DNA of 64,000 nucleotides from a virus, in the IMG/VR virus record IMGVR_UViG_3300044673_000327, positions 1 through 64,000 of that record; one strand, written 5' to 3'. The stretch's first letter is position 1. Each line of letters begins with the position of its first letter. Below are positions 33,521 to 41,321 of the stretch, piece after piece. Under the pieces are notes generated by a model. The model was not told the origin of the DNA, did no database searches, and saw nothing but the letters and a program-made list of their open reading frames with translations. The position numbers and the translations under genes are program-made.

Positions 33521-33650
33521 GCGATAGGCTGGAATCGAACCAGCGCGGGTATTTAATCCCTCGCATCTTTTAGCGATAGCTCCGAAACCGATCGCACACC
33601 GCATCAAGATTAAGCTTACAGATCCATTCTGCTCTACGCCAATTCTATAG
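33521..33650 (-). tRNA. tRNA-like sequence, probably degenerate
   Basis: On the minus strand GCTGGTTCGATTCCAGC (33544-33528) is a perfect T-arm with the invariant TTCGA loop, followed by CTATCGC as a possible acceptor strand. About 100 bases upstream AATTGGCGTAGAGCAG looks like a D-arm, then CTGTAAG like a Tyr anticodon loop. The distance is too long for a normal tRNA, and a matching 5' acceptor strand is only partial (GCGATCG). It could be a decayed tRNA, an interrupted one, or an integration scar. Confidence 0.35.
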
Positions 33651-33707
33651 TAGCATATACCCTTCGGCAAAGCTTATAATTATTAAAAAGGTTGGAGCCT
33701 TTCAGTG

Positions 33708-33926
33708 ATGTTAAAACGATTGATTCGGCTACTCGGTAATATTTTTTACCCATTATACAAATCGCAAGAGAACGAGCTAGAAGATATATCGAATTATATC
33801 TCCATCGATCCTATTGAAGACCGATTTCGAGAACTGGAAAGAGAATTTACTTCACGAAAACCAGAAACCTACAGGGGTGATATAAATAGAGAACCCTTAA
33901 AAAAGATCGACAAGGATAATGTATAA
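33708..33926 (+). CDS. Small charged protein
   Basis: 72 residues. GGAG lies 11 bases before the ATG at 33708 (a GTG at 33705 is also possible). An amphipathic start (MLKRLIRLLGNIFYPLYKSQ) is followed by an acidic tail. It overlaps the next gene by eight bases. Function unknown. Confidence 0.5.
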   Translation: MLKRLIRLLGNIFYPLYKSQENELEDISNYISIDPIEDRFRELEREFTSRKPETYRGDINREPLKKIDKDNV

Positions 33927-34212
33927 AATAACTCACACATCTTTGCGATACGGAGAAGTTTCGGATGAAACCGAATATTACGCTAGAGATGAATCGGAAC
34001 GAGACGAGATCGTGACCCACCTTCTCGATCGCGCTAAAAACGCGGGAGACATAGAGTATTCACTGGAAGATAAACCCTGTAAACCTACCGATCGATGGGA
34101 TAGAGTTTACTGGACTTTTGAAACAATAGACTTACCGAAATGGGGATATACTATTCGTGTAAAAACGATTCACTTCGGATTAAATAGAAATGAGTTGAGT
34201 TTTAATCTATAG
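33919..34212 (+). CDS. Unknown small protein, 97 residues
   Basis: Strand-rich and acidic (TETEYYARD-like start, then DRVYWTFETIDLPKWGYTIR). It overlaps the previous gene and is convergent with the methyltransferase, overlapping it by 11 bases. Function unknown. Confidence 0.5.
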   Translation: MYKITHTSLRYGEVSDETEYYARDESERDEIVTHLLDRAKNAGDIEYSLEDKPCKPTDRWDRVYWTFETIDLPKWGYTIRVKTIHFGLNRNELSFNL

Positions 34213-35344
34213 GCAACCATCCCTCGGGAAAACCCATCATCATCCGAACGAATTCGGGATTGAGTTTATCGTTATGTTTACGATCGGTGTAGGGTACTCT
34301 CCAAGGTACGAGAGCGTGGGGGAGGTGTTTATTATTACCGGGTTTCCAACTCCTATGACCGGGATGAATCGAATTACAGGAGAGAGGGGTCGGTAAATAA
34401 AATTTATCCTTGACCCGAACGGGATCGCCCCATTTGGAGGATTGAAAGATAGGAAATTGTCCGAACACGGGACTTAATACACCTTCGGATGGCATTAATC
34501 CGAGGTCGCTTAAGCGATGTGTTTGAATAAAACTCGCCCTGTAAAATACCTCTTCTCGATCGTGTAGATGTTTGTGAAATCTCTTCCATACCCGACTCGC
34601 CACCCGCGGGACGATCGCGTTACCGTAGGCTTTCAGATGCGCTTTACGGTAGGGTTTATCCTCGGTATCGCAGGAGATGGGCAAGTAGTTCTCTAATCCC
34701 TCGTGGGTTAGCAGAGACCTCTCGATAAGAGGAGAGGAAGGAAGGAAAGAGTTTTTATTTTTCTCTTTAGTCGTGGGTAGCGCGGTTCTCGGGGTAGTGT
34801 CCGCGCGGTATCCCAGAACCCAGAATCGTTTTCTCAAGTGAACCGCCCCCACCTGAGCGGCGCTGTAATGCCCCCACTCGATCACGTAGGGCGTATCGAG
34901 GGCGCACAGCTTTCTAAGAAAGTTCTTAAAATATTGTCCTTTCTCGGAAGTACGGAACCCGGCGACGTTCTCCAAGAGGAATCCAGAAGGCTTACATTCT
35001 CCGACCAGACGGATAAACTCGTCACCGAGATCCCGTTCGTCCCCGCTCCCCTTGCGGTAACTGCCCGACGCTTGAGAGTGGGGCTGACAGGGGATAGAGG
35101 CTTGAATGATGTCGTATTCCCCCTCGGATAGGGATACCTGTCGCACGTCCCCGAGGACGGGTTTCTTGAAGTTCTCGGACAAAACACGAGAGCAGAACGG
35201 GTCGTTATCGCAATAGGTCGTGACCTCGTAGCGATCGTCCAGACCGGAGTGAATCAGTCCGAGGGTAAAACCGCCGATACCGGAGGCGAGATCGAGAACG
35301 CGGTAGGGCTGGTGGAGAGAGGGATTGGAGCGGGGAGACGGCAT
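34202..35344 (-). CDS. DNA (cytosine-5) methyltransferase
   Basis: The 380-residue protein has motif I VLDLASGIGGFTLG (17-30), motif IV SIPCQPHS with catalytic Cys86, motif VI LLENVAG (Glu125) and the C-terminal KAYGNAIVPRVASRVW of motifs IX-X. It transfers a methyl group from SAM to cytosine C5, most likely to shield phage DNA from host restriction. The target recognition region holds an odd insert (KEKNKNSFLPSSP) encoded by the purine-rich dispersed repeat. No partner endonuclease is visible. A head-gene-type box lies 22 bases upstream of its start. Confidence 0.9.
   Translation of the reverse strand: MPSPRSNPSLHQPYRVLDLASGIGGFTLGLIHSGLDDRYEVTTYCDNDPFCSRVLSENFKKPVLGDVRQVSLSEGEYDIIQASIPCQPHSQASGSYRKGSGDERDLGDEFIRLVGECKPSGFLLENVAGFRTSEKGQYFKNFLRKLCALDTPYVIEWGHYSAAQVGAVHLRKRFWVLGYRADTTPRTALPTTKEKNKNSFLPSSPLIERSLLTHEGLENYLPISCDTEDKPYRKAHLKAYGNAIVPRVASRVWKRFHKHLHDREEVFYRASFIQTHRLSDLGLMPSEGVLSPVFGQFPIFQSSKWGDPVRVKDKFYLPTPLSCNSIHPGHRSWKPGNNKHLPHALVPWRVPYTDRKHNDKLNPEFVRMMMGFPEGWLPID
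34734..34780 (-). repeat. Purine-rich dispersed repeat inside the methyltransferase gene
   Basis: Plus strand GGAAGGAAGGAAAGAG, a T-run, then ATTTTTCTCTTTAGTCGTGG. The copy at 52457 has the same tail (TCAGTCGTGGG). In frame it adds about 12 residues to the enzyme. Confidence 0.55.
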
Positions 35345-35365
35345 AACGGGGAGGCAAGAGCGCGA

Positions 35366-35382
35366 CCCCGTTAATTCTTCCT
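35366..35382 (-). promoter_or_regulatory. AGGAA...CGGGG box before the methyltransferase
   Basis: Minus strand AGGAAGAATTAACGGGG, a variant of AGGAATACTAATCGGGG, 22 bases before the ATG. It links this gene to the head-gene regulatory set. Confidence 0.4.
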
Positions 35383-35436
35383 ATGTTTATCCGAACCCTC
35401 GGAAGAATAGATCGGGTAGTTCCCGATCGATAAACC

Positions 35437-35676
35437 ATGCCCTATATCCCCGATCGCTCCGAAGCTTCAGCTAACGATCGCTATTCCACGACTCTCGGGT
35501 TCGCCTCTCAGGTGATCGGTTGGCTCGTTCTCGGACTCTCTTTCTTTACCCCCGTATCCGATGCGACGAGGATCGCTATCTCCCAAGCCGTCATCGGTCA
35601 ATCGATCGGTGGGGGAATCCTCGCCCGATCGAATAAGTTCACGAATTCCTCCCAGAACCCCGACCCTAACCCCTAG
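35437..35676 (+). CDS. Putative holin
   Basis: The 79-residue protein has hydrophobic helices at about 22-43 (ASQVIGWLVLGLSFF) and 46-63 (RIAISQAVIGQSIGGGIL), with a charged start and a polar tail, which fits a small holin. The peptidoglycan-enzyme-like gene starts 69 bases downstream, forming a lysis pair. Holin sequences are too diverse for a family call. Confidence 0.55.
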   Translation: MPYIPDRSEASANDRYSTTLGFASQVIGWLVLGLSFFTPVSDATRIAISQAVIGQSIGGGILARSNKFTNSSQNPDPNP

Positions 35677-35744
35677 AGAAATAAATAAATCTCTTTCCTT
35701 CCTTCCTTCGCGAATAATCTCTCCATCACACGAGTAACCTAATC

Positions 35745-36434
35745 ATGAAGATTACAGCCACCACCCCGACCTTTCTCAAGAAAAAGCCCATCCAATCTAC
35801 CGAATTACCCGATAGTCAGAAAGTCGAGGTAGAGAAGGACAAGACCTACCCGATACTCAAGATCTCCGACGAGAGAGAGGGACATCGATTCGTAGAACTG
35901 GAACACTCCGCGGGCAGTTGGTGGATCTTCTCTAATCACTGGAAGATCGAGAACGAGGACGATAAACCCGAGACTCCCGACGGACAGTTCACGGGTATCG
36001 TCACCGCTACCTTCACGATGAATCTCAAAAAAACCCGATCGCTCGTAGAGGGATTACTGACTTTCAAACGGGGGAATATCAAACTCCTTGAGGTGGTCGC
36101 CACATCGGGAGCGCCGGGTTTTCAGTACGAGGGCGCGTGGACTATCAAGGGAAGAGGTTGTATCCCCCCAGCTAAAGACTGGAAGATCTCGACCAACGGT
36201 TACTATCTCCCGACGAAAGGGATCGAGGGACAGTTCTACCACATCACTCCCGACCCCCGATTCGGCAGAAGTCAACTCGGACTGCATCGCGATTCCAACT
36301 ACGATCGCTCCCCCGGTTCCGCTGGTTGTATCGTGGTTATCGATAGCGACATCTTTAACCGTCGGGTCGTTCCCCTGTTCGATGGGTTAAAGAAAACTCA
36401 AGCGAACGTGAACCTCTCGGTGGTTTACTCGTGA
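35745..36434 (+). CDS. L,D-transpeptidase-like cell-wall enzyme (endolysin candidate)
   Basis: The C-terminal domain (about 110-228) has LGLHRDSNYDRSPGSAGCIV, matching the H...S.GC core of YkuD and DUF2778-type enzymes; the Cys would be catalytic. The N-terminal part (1-70: KVEVEKDKTYPILKISDE) resembles an SH3-like wall-binding domain. No signal peptide, so release would depend on the upstream holin. It may cut or remodel peptidoglycan at lysis. I favour lysis because of position. Confidence 0.7.
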   Translation: MKITATTPTFLKKKPIQSTELPDSQKVEVEKDKTYPILKISDEREGHRFVELEHSAGSWWIFSNHWKIENEDDKPETPDGQFTGIVTATFTMNLKKTRSLVEGLLTFKRGNIKLLEVVATSGAPGFQYEGAWTIKGRGCIPPAKDWKISTNGYYLPTKGIEGQFYHITPDPRFGRSQLGLHRDSNYDRSPGSAGCIVVIDSDIFNRRVVPLFDGLKKTQANVNLSVVYS

Positions 36435-36477
36435 GTCTACCGATCGCCGTAATCTCTTTCGAGGTGAGATGAAATTA

Positions 36478-37197
36478 TTAAAGTCTTCGCAAAAAACCTA
36501 ACCCGTTTAATTCAAAATATACTTCATTAACTTCGTCTTCACTAACCAAGCCTTGTCGATGTAGCTCTATCAGCCTATCGAAGGGAGTTAAGTCATCTTG
36601 GGACTGGTTTACTACTCGATCGTAAATAGATTGTACCCGATCTTCTCGCGTTGCCTTATTTTGGTACACTTTCTCCGATTCCTCGCTTCCCTTAAACCGA
36701 ATTCCCTCGATAGAACCTATCGGCACTTCCCGACCGGGATTCATATAGGGTAAGGTATGTTGGTTGAAATAGGGATCGGAGGCGAGTGGTTCGGGAAGAA
36801 TGAATAGATCGGCGGAAGCCACCTTATATTTTTCTTGGTAGGGAAGAATAGAATTTTCCCCATAATATCTTTTATCAATTCTCCGCACTTGTGAAGCGAT
36901 ATTCGATAATCTTTTATGAGAGGTCGGTAGATCTGAAGAGTTCGCAAGAATTTGTTCTTGTAAATAATTTAATACCTCTCCGTTGTGTTTATAAATATTT
37001 CTACCCGAGGGAGGTTGGAAAGCCATACCGAAAGCGGGAACTTTTACAGCCTCGTAACTATTCGCGGGAACCGTCACCGCGTTATCGGCTTGCATCTTGA
37101 GAATATCGACGGCGTTGGGATCTTCAACGATAAAGGCGCGGGCTGTCGGTTCGATATGTTCTAGAGTCTGGTTTAATAATCGGAGTTTAGGGTTCAT
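36478..37197 (-). CDS. Unknown virion-cluster protein, 239 residues
   Basis: Helical and loop-rich (MNPKLRLLNQTLEHIEPTAR; RVQSIYDRVVNQSQDDLTPF). AT-rich codons. It starts after the AGGAATACTAATCGGGG box, like the neighbouring likely ejected proteins at 39949 and 41322. No motif recognised; an ejected or assembly protein is inference. Confidence 0.5.
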   Translation of the reverse strand: MNPKLRLLNQTLEHIEPTARAFIVEDPNAVDILKMQADNAVTVPANSYEAVKVPAFGMAFQPPSGRNIYKHNGEVLNYLQEQILANSSDLPTSHKRLSNIASQVRRIDKRYYGENSILPYQEKYKVASADLFILPEPLASDPYFNQHTLPYMNPGREVPIGSIEGIRFKGSEESEKVYQNKATREDRVQSIYDRVVNQSQDDLTPFDRLIELHRQGLVSEDEVNEVYFELNGLGFLRRL

Positions 37198-37216
37198 CGG
37201 GGGAAAAGATAATCGA

Positions 37217-37233
37217 CCCCGATTAGTATTCCT
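37217..37233 (-). promoter_or_regulatory. Late-type box AGGAATACTAATCGGGG
   Basis: It directly follows a terminator T-tract (TTTTTTCTTT) on the minus strand, 20 bases before the ATG of 36478-37197. Exact consensus copy. Confidence 0.5.
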
Positions 37234-37242
37234 AAAGAAAAA

Positions 37243-37265
37243 ACCGGACGGGTTAAATCGTCCGG
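37243..37265 (-). terminator. Rho-independent terminator
   Basis: Minus strand CCGGACGATTTAACCCGTCCGG then TTTTTTCTTT. It ends the 37294-38655 genes and leads straight into a late-type box. Confidence 0.75.
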
Positions 37266-37293
37266 GTGTAGAGGTTAAACGGTGGTGAAAACT

Positions 37294-37440
37294 TTAGGGG
37301 GGAGAGGAAAATTCTTTCCGTTTATCTCTCCACGCTTTTGTCGGACTGTAGCCCAACTCTTCGAGGGTGTTTCGGACGCGAGGATCTAACTCCGTCCATA
37401 ACTTCATTCTCTCTATTTCCTCCACGAGTTTTTCTTTCAC
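37294..37440 (-). CDS. Small helical protein coupled to the HhH gene
   Basis: 48 residues: MKEKLVEEIERMKLWTELDP, then ALGY-like EELGYSPTKAWRDK. The GTG start overlaps the upstream TGA (GTGA), and a terminator follows at once. Both support a real gene. Function unknown. Confidence 0.55.
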   Translation of the reverse strand: MKEKLVEEIERMKLWTELDPRVRNTLEELGYSPTKAWRDKRKEFSSPP

Positions 37441-37970
37441 GATCCCCCCGAAAAAGTAAGACGATCCTTAACTAACTCCCATCGAATATTCTGACGGATC
37501 TTGGAACTGACGATCTCCTGTAACTGCTCGAACGAGGTATATCCTCCCTCGGGTTTGTTCTCGATTATCGCCCGAATACTCTGACGACCCAAACCGGGTA
37601 AGGATTTAGCGATCGCCTCGATCTGCTTGATCGTGATGGTATTGGGATCGATCTTCGGGGTTAGATCGGGCAACGGTTGACTCGGGGGTAAGGCGGGACG
37701 GCTCGGGGCGGGATCGATCGATTGACGTTCTTCCACGATCTCCGCGTCGATAACATCCCCCACCCCGATCCGAACGGTTAACTCCCCGCTAGTGGGGTAA
37801 GGACTCATCGCGGGAGGGACATCGGGAAGATCGGAAAACTCCCCGAGCGGTCTTCCCTCGATCAGCCCCGTGTGAGGATGACGGAAGTTGATATGACTGG
37901 AGTAGATAGCCAGTACCTCTACCGCCATCCCGTTCCAGTATTTGATAATTTGCCCCTGTCCCTCGCTCAT
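37437..37970 (-). CDS. Helix-hairpin-helix protein
   Basis: The C-terminal 65 residues (TIKQIEAIAKSLPGLGRQSI, then FEQLQEIVSSKI) form a ComEA/PsbU-like HhH domain with the PGLG hairpin, which binds DNA non-specifically or forms a protein contact. The N-terminal part (FRHPHTGLIEGRPLGEFSDL) and a Pro-rich linker precede it. Within a head cluster it might contact packaged DNA or act at the head-tail joint. Confidence 0.65.
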   Translation of the reverse strand: MSEGQGQIIKYWNGMAVEVLAIYSSHINFRHPHTGLIEGRPLGEFSDLPDVPPAMSPYPTSGELTVRIGVGDVIDAEIVEERQSIDPAPSRPALPPSQPLPDLTPKIDPNTITIKQIEAIAKSLPGLGRQSIRAIIENKPEGGYTSFEQLQEIVSSKIRQNIRWELVKDRLTFSGGS

Positions 37971-38007
37971 CGATCGCTCCCGTTAATAGATACACCCCGA
38001 TCTCGAT

Positions 38008-38655
38008 CTACGACCAAAGAATCCCCTCGTTACGCCGGGTGACTTCTGCCGGGTTGGGAACCCTCCGGATCTTACCCGCGATCCAGACGACGATCTCTAG
38101 ATCTCCCCCGGTCACGCTCACCGAGGACGCGGCGGAACTAGCCTCGGTCGCGTTGCCGTCGGTGGCGAATAGTTGATACGTCACGTCGCTACTGCCTACC
38201 GATACGGGGGTGACATTCCATACCCCGTTCGTCAGGGTCGTGGAAAACGGAATATTCGCGAGGACATTAGAGGAAGCGGCGGGGGACGAGAGAAATATCC
38301 CCGCGGTGTTGGTGGTTAACGTCGGGGCGAGCTTGAGTTTTCCCGCCGCCGTGGTGTGAGTGAGCGATCGGTTATTGCGGGCTTTATTCGCGCTATCGGG
38401 AGCGTCATCGAAATAGAAACCGAGAGAGGTGATCAGGGTATTGGCGGGAACGATTAGAGCGCGGTTAGCCTCGACCCGTCCCTGACTATCGAATCGGTGG
38501 ATGTTAAAGGTAGCGGTAGCGGCGGAAGTGATCCGACAACGACCGCACCACTCGAAATACTCGAACCCATCGAATCCCCTGACGACGGGATTACGGATAG
38601 ACGCGTCCATCGCGCCCGTATCCGAGGGATTAATAGATAAACCAAATGCTCCCAT
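38008..38655 (-). CDS. Structural-type beta-rich protein, 215 residues
   Basis: The Ala/Ser/Thr-rich sequence (TGAMDASIRNPVVRGFDGFE; ITSAATATFNIHRFDSQGRV) is typical of capsid decoration or tail-tube proteins. It sits in the head cluster, 38 bases upstream of the HhH gene. No family identified. Confidence 0.55.
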   Translation of the reverse strand: MGAFGLSINPSDTGAMDASIRNPVVRGFDGFEYFEWCGRCRITSAATATFNIHRFDSQGRVEANRALIVPANTLITSLGFYFDDAPDSANKARNNRSLTHTTAAGKLKLAPTLTTNTAGIFLSSPAASSNVLANIPFSTTLTNGVWNVTPVSVGSSDVTYQLFATDGNATEASSAASSVSVTGGDLEIVVWIAGKIRRVPNPAEVTRRNEGILWS

Positions 38656-38837
38656 AGCTTTTGTCCGGTGGTAGAAAAGATAATCGATTGACTACCTACC
38701 ATCATACCCCACCGATCGCCGAAGGTTCACGGGAAAAGAGAGAGTAGAGAAACAGAACTCTCTACCCTCTCTACGATCTATTCAATAATTTAAATTAACC
38801 TCTCCTCTCCTCTCTTTCCTTCCTCCCTAATCGATGT

Positions 38838-39320
38838 TTAGAGTAAACCCTGTTTCTTGAGGGCGAGTTGACGCATCAGTTCGGGATCGAGGGAACGCTC
38901 GGGATTCTCTACCCGGTTTAGATAGGACTCCAGAAAAGCCAGTTTGGTATCGAGGGGATCGACGGGGGTGGATTCGACGACAACGGGATTAGAGTTGGAT
39001 TTCCAATCCTCGTCGGGAAAATAATTAATCGCCATCTCCTCGCGGGGAATAGCCACGGCACGGGAGACGGTTCTCTCTTCGGTAGGGGCTACCATCACCG
39101 CTCGGGTGGTTCCCGATACGGTGCTAGGATTAACGATCCCCTTCTCGATGAGGCGTTGCCGACGGGGGTAATAATCGGCGGGCAGGGGTTTGGCGGGGAT
39201 ATAACCCCCGTCCATACGTTTATTGACGATGAGAGCGTCGTCGGTACGGGCGACGGCTCCCGTAGCGAGAAGTTCGTCTAGGGTCTGGGGACGGAAGCGG
39301 ACATTCGGGAAGAAGGACAT
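38838..39320 (-). CDS. Unknown virion-cluster protein, 160 residues
   Basis: A starts-disordered protein (MSFFPNVRFRPQTLDELLAT) with a Pro/Val-rich middle and a C-terminal helix (LDTKLAFLESYLNRVENPER). Box CCCCGAGTAGTTTTCCT (plus strand) lies upstream. Function unknown. Confidence 0.5.
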   Translation of the reverse strand: MSFFPNVRFRPQTLDELLATGAVARTDDALIVNKRMDGGYIPAKPLPADYYPRRQRLIEKGIVNPSTVSGTTRAVMVAPTEERTVSRAVAIPREEMAINYFPDEDWKSNSNPVVVESTPVDPLDTKLAFLESYLNRVENPERSLDPELMRQLALKKQGLL

Positions 39321-39347
39321 GGGATTACTCGGGAGTGTTATCGATAA

Positions 39348-39364
39348 CCCCGAGTAGTTTTCCT
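39348..39364 (-). promoter_or_regulatory. Late-type box variant
   Basis: Minus strand AGGAAAACTACTCGGGG, 28 bases before the ATG of 38838-39320. Confidence 0.45.
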
Positions 39365-39394
39365 ATGTCTTTTCGATTCCCTCTAGATCTTTTC

Positions 39395-39538
39395 CTACGC
39401 TTTCGGAACCGCCACGTTAAAACGGGGAACCGTAGCGGCGGACGGGGGAGGCGATACCGTATCGAGTACCTGACGGGGGATCAGGGGATTGGTGAAGTTC
39501 TGGGCTTCTACCTTGAGTTTTAGATCTTTGGCTTTCAT
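39395..39538 (-). CDS. Small basic protein, 47 residues
   Basis: MKAKDLKLKVEAQNFTNPLI, then RQVLDTVSPPPSAATVPRFN ending AVPKA. The ATG follows a leader with CTTTCCTTTCCTCTCC bases. Good codon usage and a pattern like short capsid-associated or tape-type peptides. Function unknown. Confidence 0.5.
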   Translation of the reverse strand: MKAKDLKLKVEAQNFTNPLIPRQVLDTVSPPPSAATVPRFNVAVPKA

Positions 39539-39577
39539 GGGGGTTATCGGTGGGGTGGAAAGATTATTCGCGAATGA

Positions 39578-39618
39578 AGGAGAGGAGAGGAAGGAAAGAG
39601 TTTTTCTTTCTTTATTAG
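39578..39618 (-). repeat. Purine-rich dispersed repeat with GCGAATAATC block
   Basis: Plus strand GAGGAGAGGAAGGAAAGAG then TTTTTCTTTCTTTATTAG, preceded by ATTATTCGCGAATGAA. Similar composite blocks lie at 27440 and 35690. Confidence 0.45.
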
Positions 39619-39677
39619 GGGTGGGGTTTAAGATCTAGGGTGTAGCTCTTGCCTCTCCCGTGTGTTGGAGAGATAGG

Positions 39678-39705
39678 GGATAGCTACGCTATAGAGAGAG
39701 TGAAT
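39678..39705 (+). repeat. Leader hairpin family A in the head cluster
   Basis: GGATAGCTACGCTATAG, AGAGAGTGAATCGG, then TATTTAG, 27 bases before the plus-strand ATG at 39732. It brings an early-type leader into a minus-strand operon. Confidence 0.55.
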
Positions 39706-39731
39706 CGGTATTTAGTTTTCCTAGAGGTAAT

Positions 39732-39947
39732 ATGAACGAGAACAAGCGGGGATTCACGGTAGAGGAATACGATCGCCTCGGTCAGGAGTTTATCGATTCC
39801 CTGAACGATACCCAGAAACGGCAGTTGTTCGAGATGTTGGCTCACGATAACGCGATGGAACGGATAGCGGGTTATACTCCCTGTTTCAATCACCTATTCC
39901 GTACCCTCAAGGATGAGGGAGTGGAGCCGTTACATCAACATTGGTAG
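39732..39947 (+). CDS. Small plus-strand gene inserted among head genes
   Basis: The 71-residue helical protein (YDRLGQEFIDSLNDTQKRQL) carries its own family A leader. Its stop lies one base from the stop of the convergent ADP-ribosyltransferase gene. It looks like a moron-type insertion. Function unknown. Confidence 0.55.
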   Translation: MNENKRGFTVEEYDRLGQEFIDSLNDTQKRQLFEMLAHDNAMERIAGYTPCFNHLFRTLKDEGVEPLHQHW

Positions 39948-39948
39948 A

Positions 39949-41277
39949 CTAGAACCCGAGTAGTTCCTGTAACTCCTTACTCCCCTGTTCGTCTAACTTG
40001 AGTCGGGAGAAGTCTACCCCGTTCCCATCACTTTCGGCGAGGAGTTCATCGAGACTCTTTTTCCCGAATCGTTTATTGAATTTGTCGCGTTCTTTCTGTC
40101 GCTTTTGTTGGATACGGTAATCGTAGGAGTTCGGGGTAATAGAGCGGTGAATTCTAGCGGCTCTCGGATCATCGTATCGGGCTTGTAGTTTCAATCGCTC
40201 CACGTCTCCCTCTCTCCACGTATCTAAAACCTCGAACCATGTATCGGGAGGGTAGATCGATTCCGATTCGGCATCGTTAAACGTCGTATTAGGATAACGG
40301 GTCGAGGTATCGTAATCGATGACGACCGGGTACTCCCCGTTCCGTTTCGAGAAAAAGTCTACCCGACCCGGATCGGTCGTCACCGAATGAAAAGCGGGAT
40401 CTTGCCAGTAAGAAGTATTCTCGTCGGTATAGCCACCAAAGAGTACATCATCGAGAAACTTCTGGCGATCGCCCTCGGTAGAGAAGTGCATCCCCCGTTG
40501 AATTCGAGAGCCATCGAGATCCGCCGATACCTCTTCGGGTAATTGACGAAGAGTTTTATCGATAGAGAGAATGTCTTTCTTTACGGTAGGCTCGATCTTC
40601 TCGTTAACTTGATTTAGCAAGTTAGCTCGTTGTACCGATCGTTTCTGTAATTCGGGATAGTAAGAATCAAGGTTGTCAATTAGATCTTTTACCTGTTCTC
40701 GATAAACGGGTAGATCCGAGTATCTAACACTCTCGGGAATATCGACTATTCCCATCTCTTTTAAACGTGGATAACTATTTAACGAATCGATAGGTACACT
40801 CGGATCGACTTTATCCCATAACTTTTCTTCTAACATTCTCGCCATCGGAATAGCGGACTCATCTCCTCCTACAGCCTCTTTATAAACGTCGGCGAGTTGT
40901 TGTTTGTCTCGGGTATTGTCAACGGGGCTAAAGTTTAACTCATCTAAAAAAGAGTTTAAAAATCTTCCGACCTTATCTTTAGAACGTTCGTCTACAACGT
41001 TATCGAATTCTTTGTATATAGATTTTAATTCGGGGATTTCGTTCTCGAAGGATTGTCTCGATACCGCTGTATCCGCCGCTTTCTCTTTTCCGAACCGGAG
41101 GTAGTCGTTATAAACCTTATATTCATAATCCCCCGCGTATTTCTGCAACTCGATACGGATCTGTTCTTCGGTTAGAGGTTTAGCGAAACGTACCGATCGC
41201 CCCTCTTGATACACGTTCTGGGGTTTACCGAGATCGGCTTGACGGGCTTCTTTAATTAATCTGGCGAATACACTCAT
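39949..41277 (-). CDS. Probable ADP-ribosyltransferase (R-S-E class), likely ejected
   Basis: The 442-residue protein has a helical N-terminal 240 residues and a C-terminal domain with the three R-S-E marks: IQRGMHF with Arg261, AFHSVTTDP with Ser298-x-Thr300 and then VDFF, and AESESIYPPDTWFEVL with the E-x-E pair Glu337/Glu339. This class moves ADP-ribose from NAD to a protein or other target, as T4 Alt, ModA and ModB do to host RNA polymerase and translation factors. Its place among capsid genes suggests it is packaged and injected. Target unknown. The motif order fits well; I cannot check the fold. Confidence 0.6.
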   Translation of the reverse strand: MSVFARLIKEARQADLGKPQNVYQEGRSVRFAKPLTEEQIRIELQKYAGDYEYKVYNDYLRFGKEKAADTAVSRQSFENEIPELKSIYKEFDNVVDERSKDKVGRFLNSFLDELNFSPVDNTRDKQQLADVYKEAVGGDESAIPMARMLEEKLWDKVDPSVPIDSLNSYPRLKEMGIVDIPESVRYSDLPVYREQVKDLIDNLDSYYPELQKRSVQRANLLNQVNEKIEPTVKKDILSIDKTLRQLPEEVSADLDGSRIQRGMHFSTEGDRQKFLDDVLFGGYTDENTSYWQDPAFHSVTTDPGRVDFFSKRNGEYPVVIDYDTSTRYPNTTFNDAESESIYPPDTWFEVLDTWREGDVERLKLQARYDDPRAARIHRSITPNSYDYRIQQKRQKERDKFNKRFGKKSLDELLAESDGNGVDFSRLKLDEQGSKELQELLGF

Positions 41278-41298
41278 CGGGGTAGAGGGAGAACAAGA

Positions 41299-41315
41299 CC
41301 CCGAGTAGTATTCCT
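41299..41315 (-). promoter_or_regulatory. Late-type box
   Basis: Minus strand AGGAATACTACTCGGGG then TCTTGTT, the same 3' tail as the box before 41322-42167. 22 bases before the ATG. Confidence 0.5.
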
Positions 41316-41321
41316 AGATCG

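Noticed and set aside
33488-33670. 60-codon minus-strand frame across the tRNA-like region
   Set aside because: It coincides with the T-arm and D-arm-like sequence and has no protein-like pattern.
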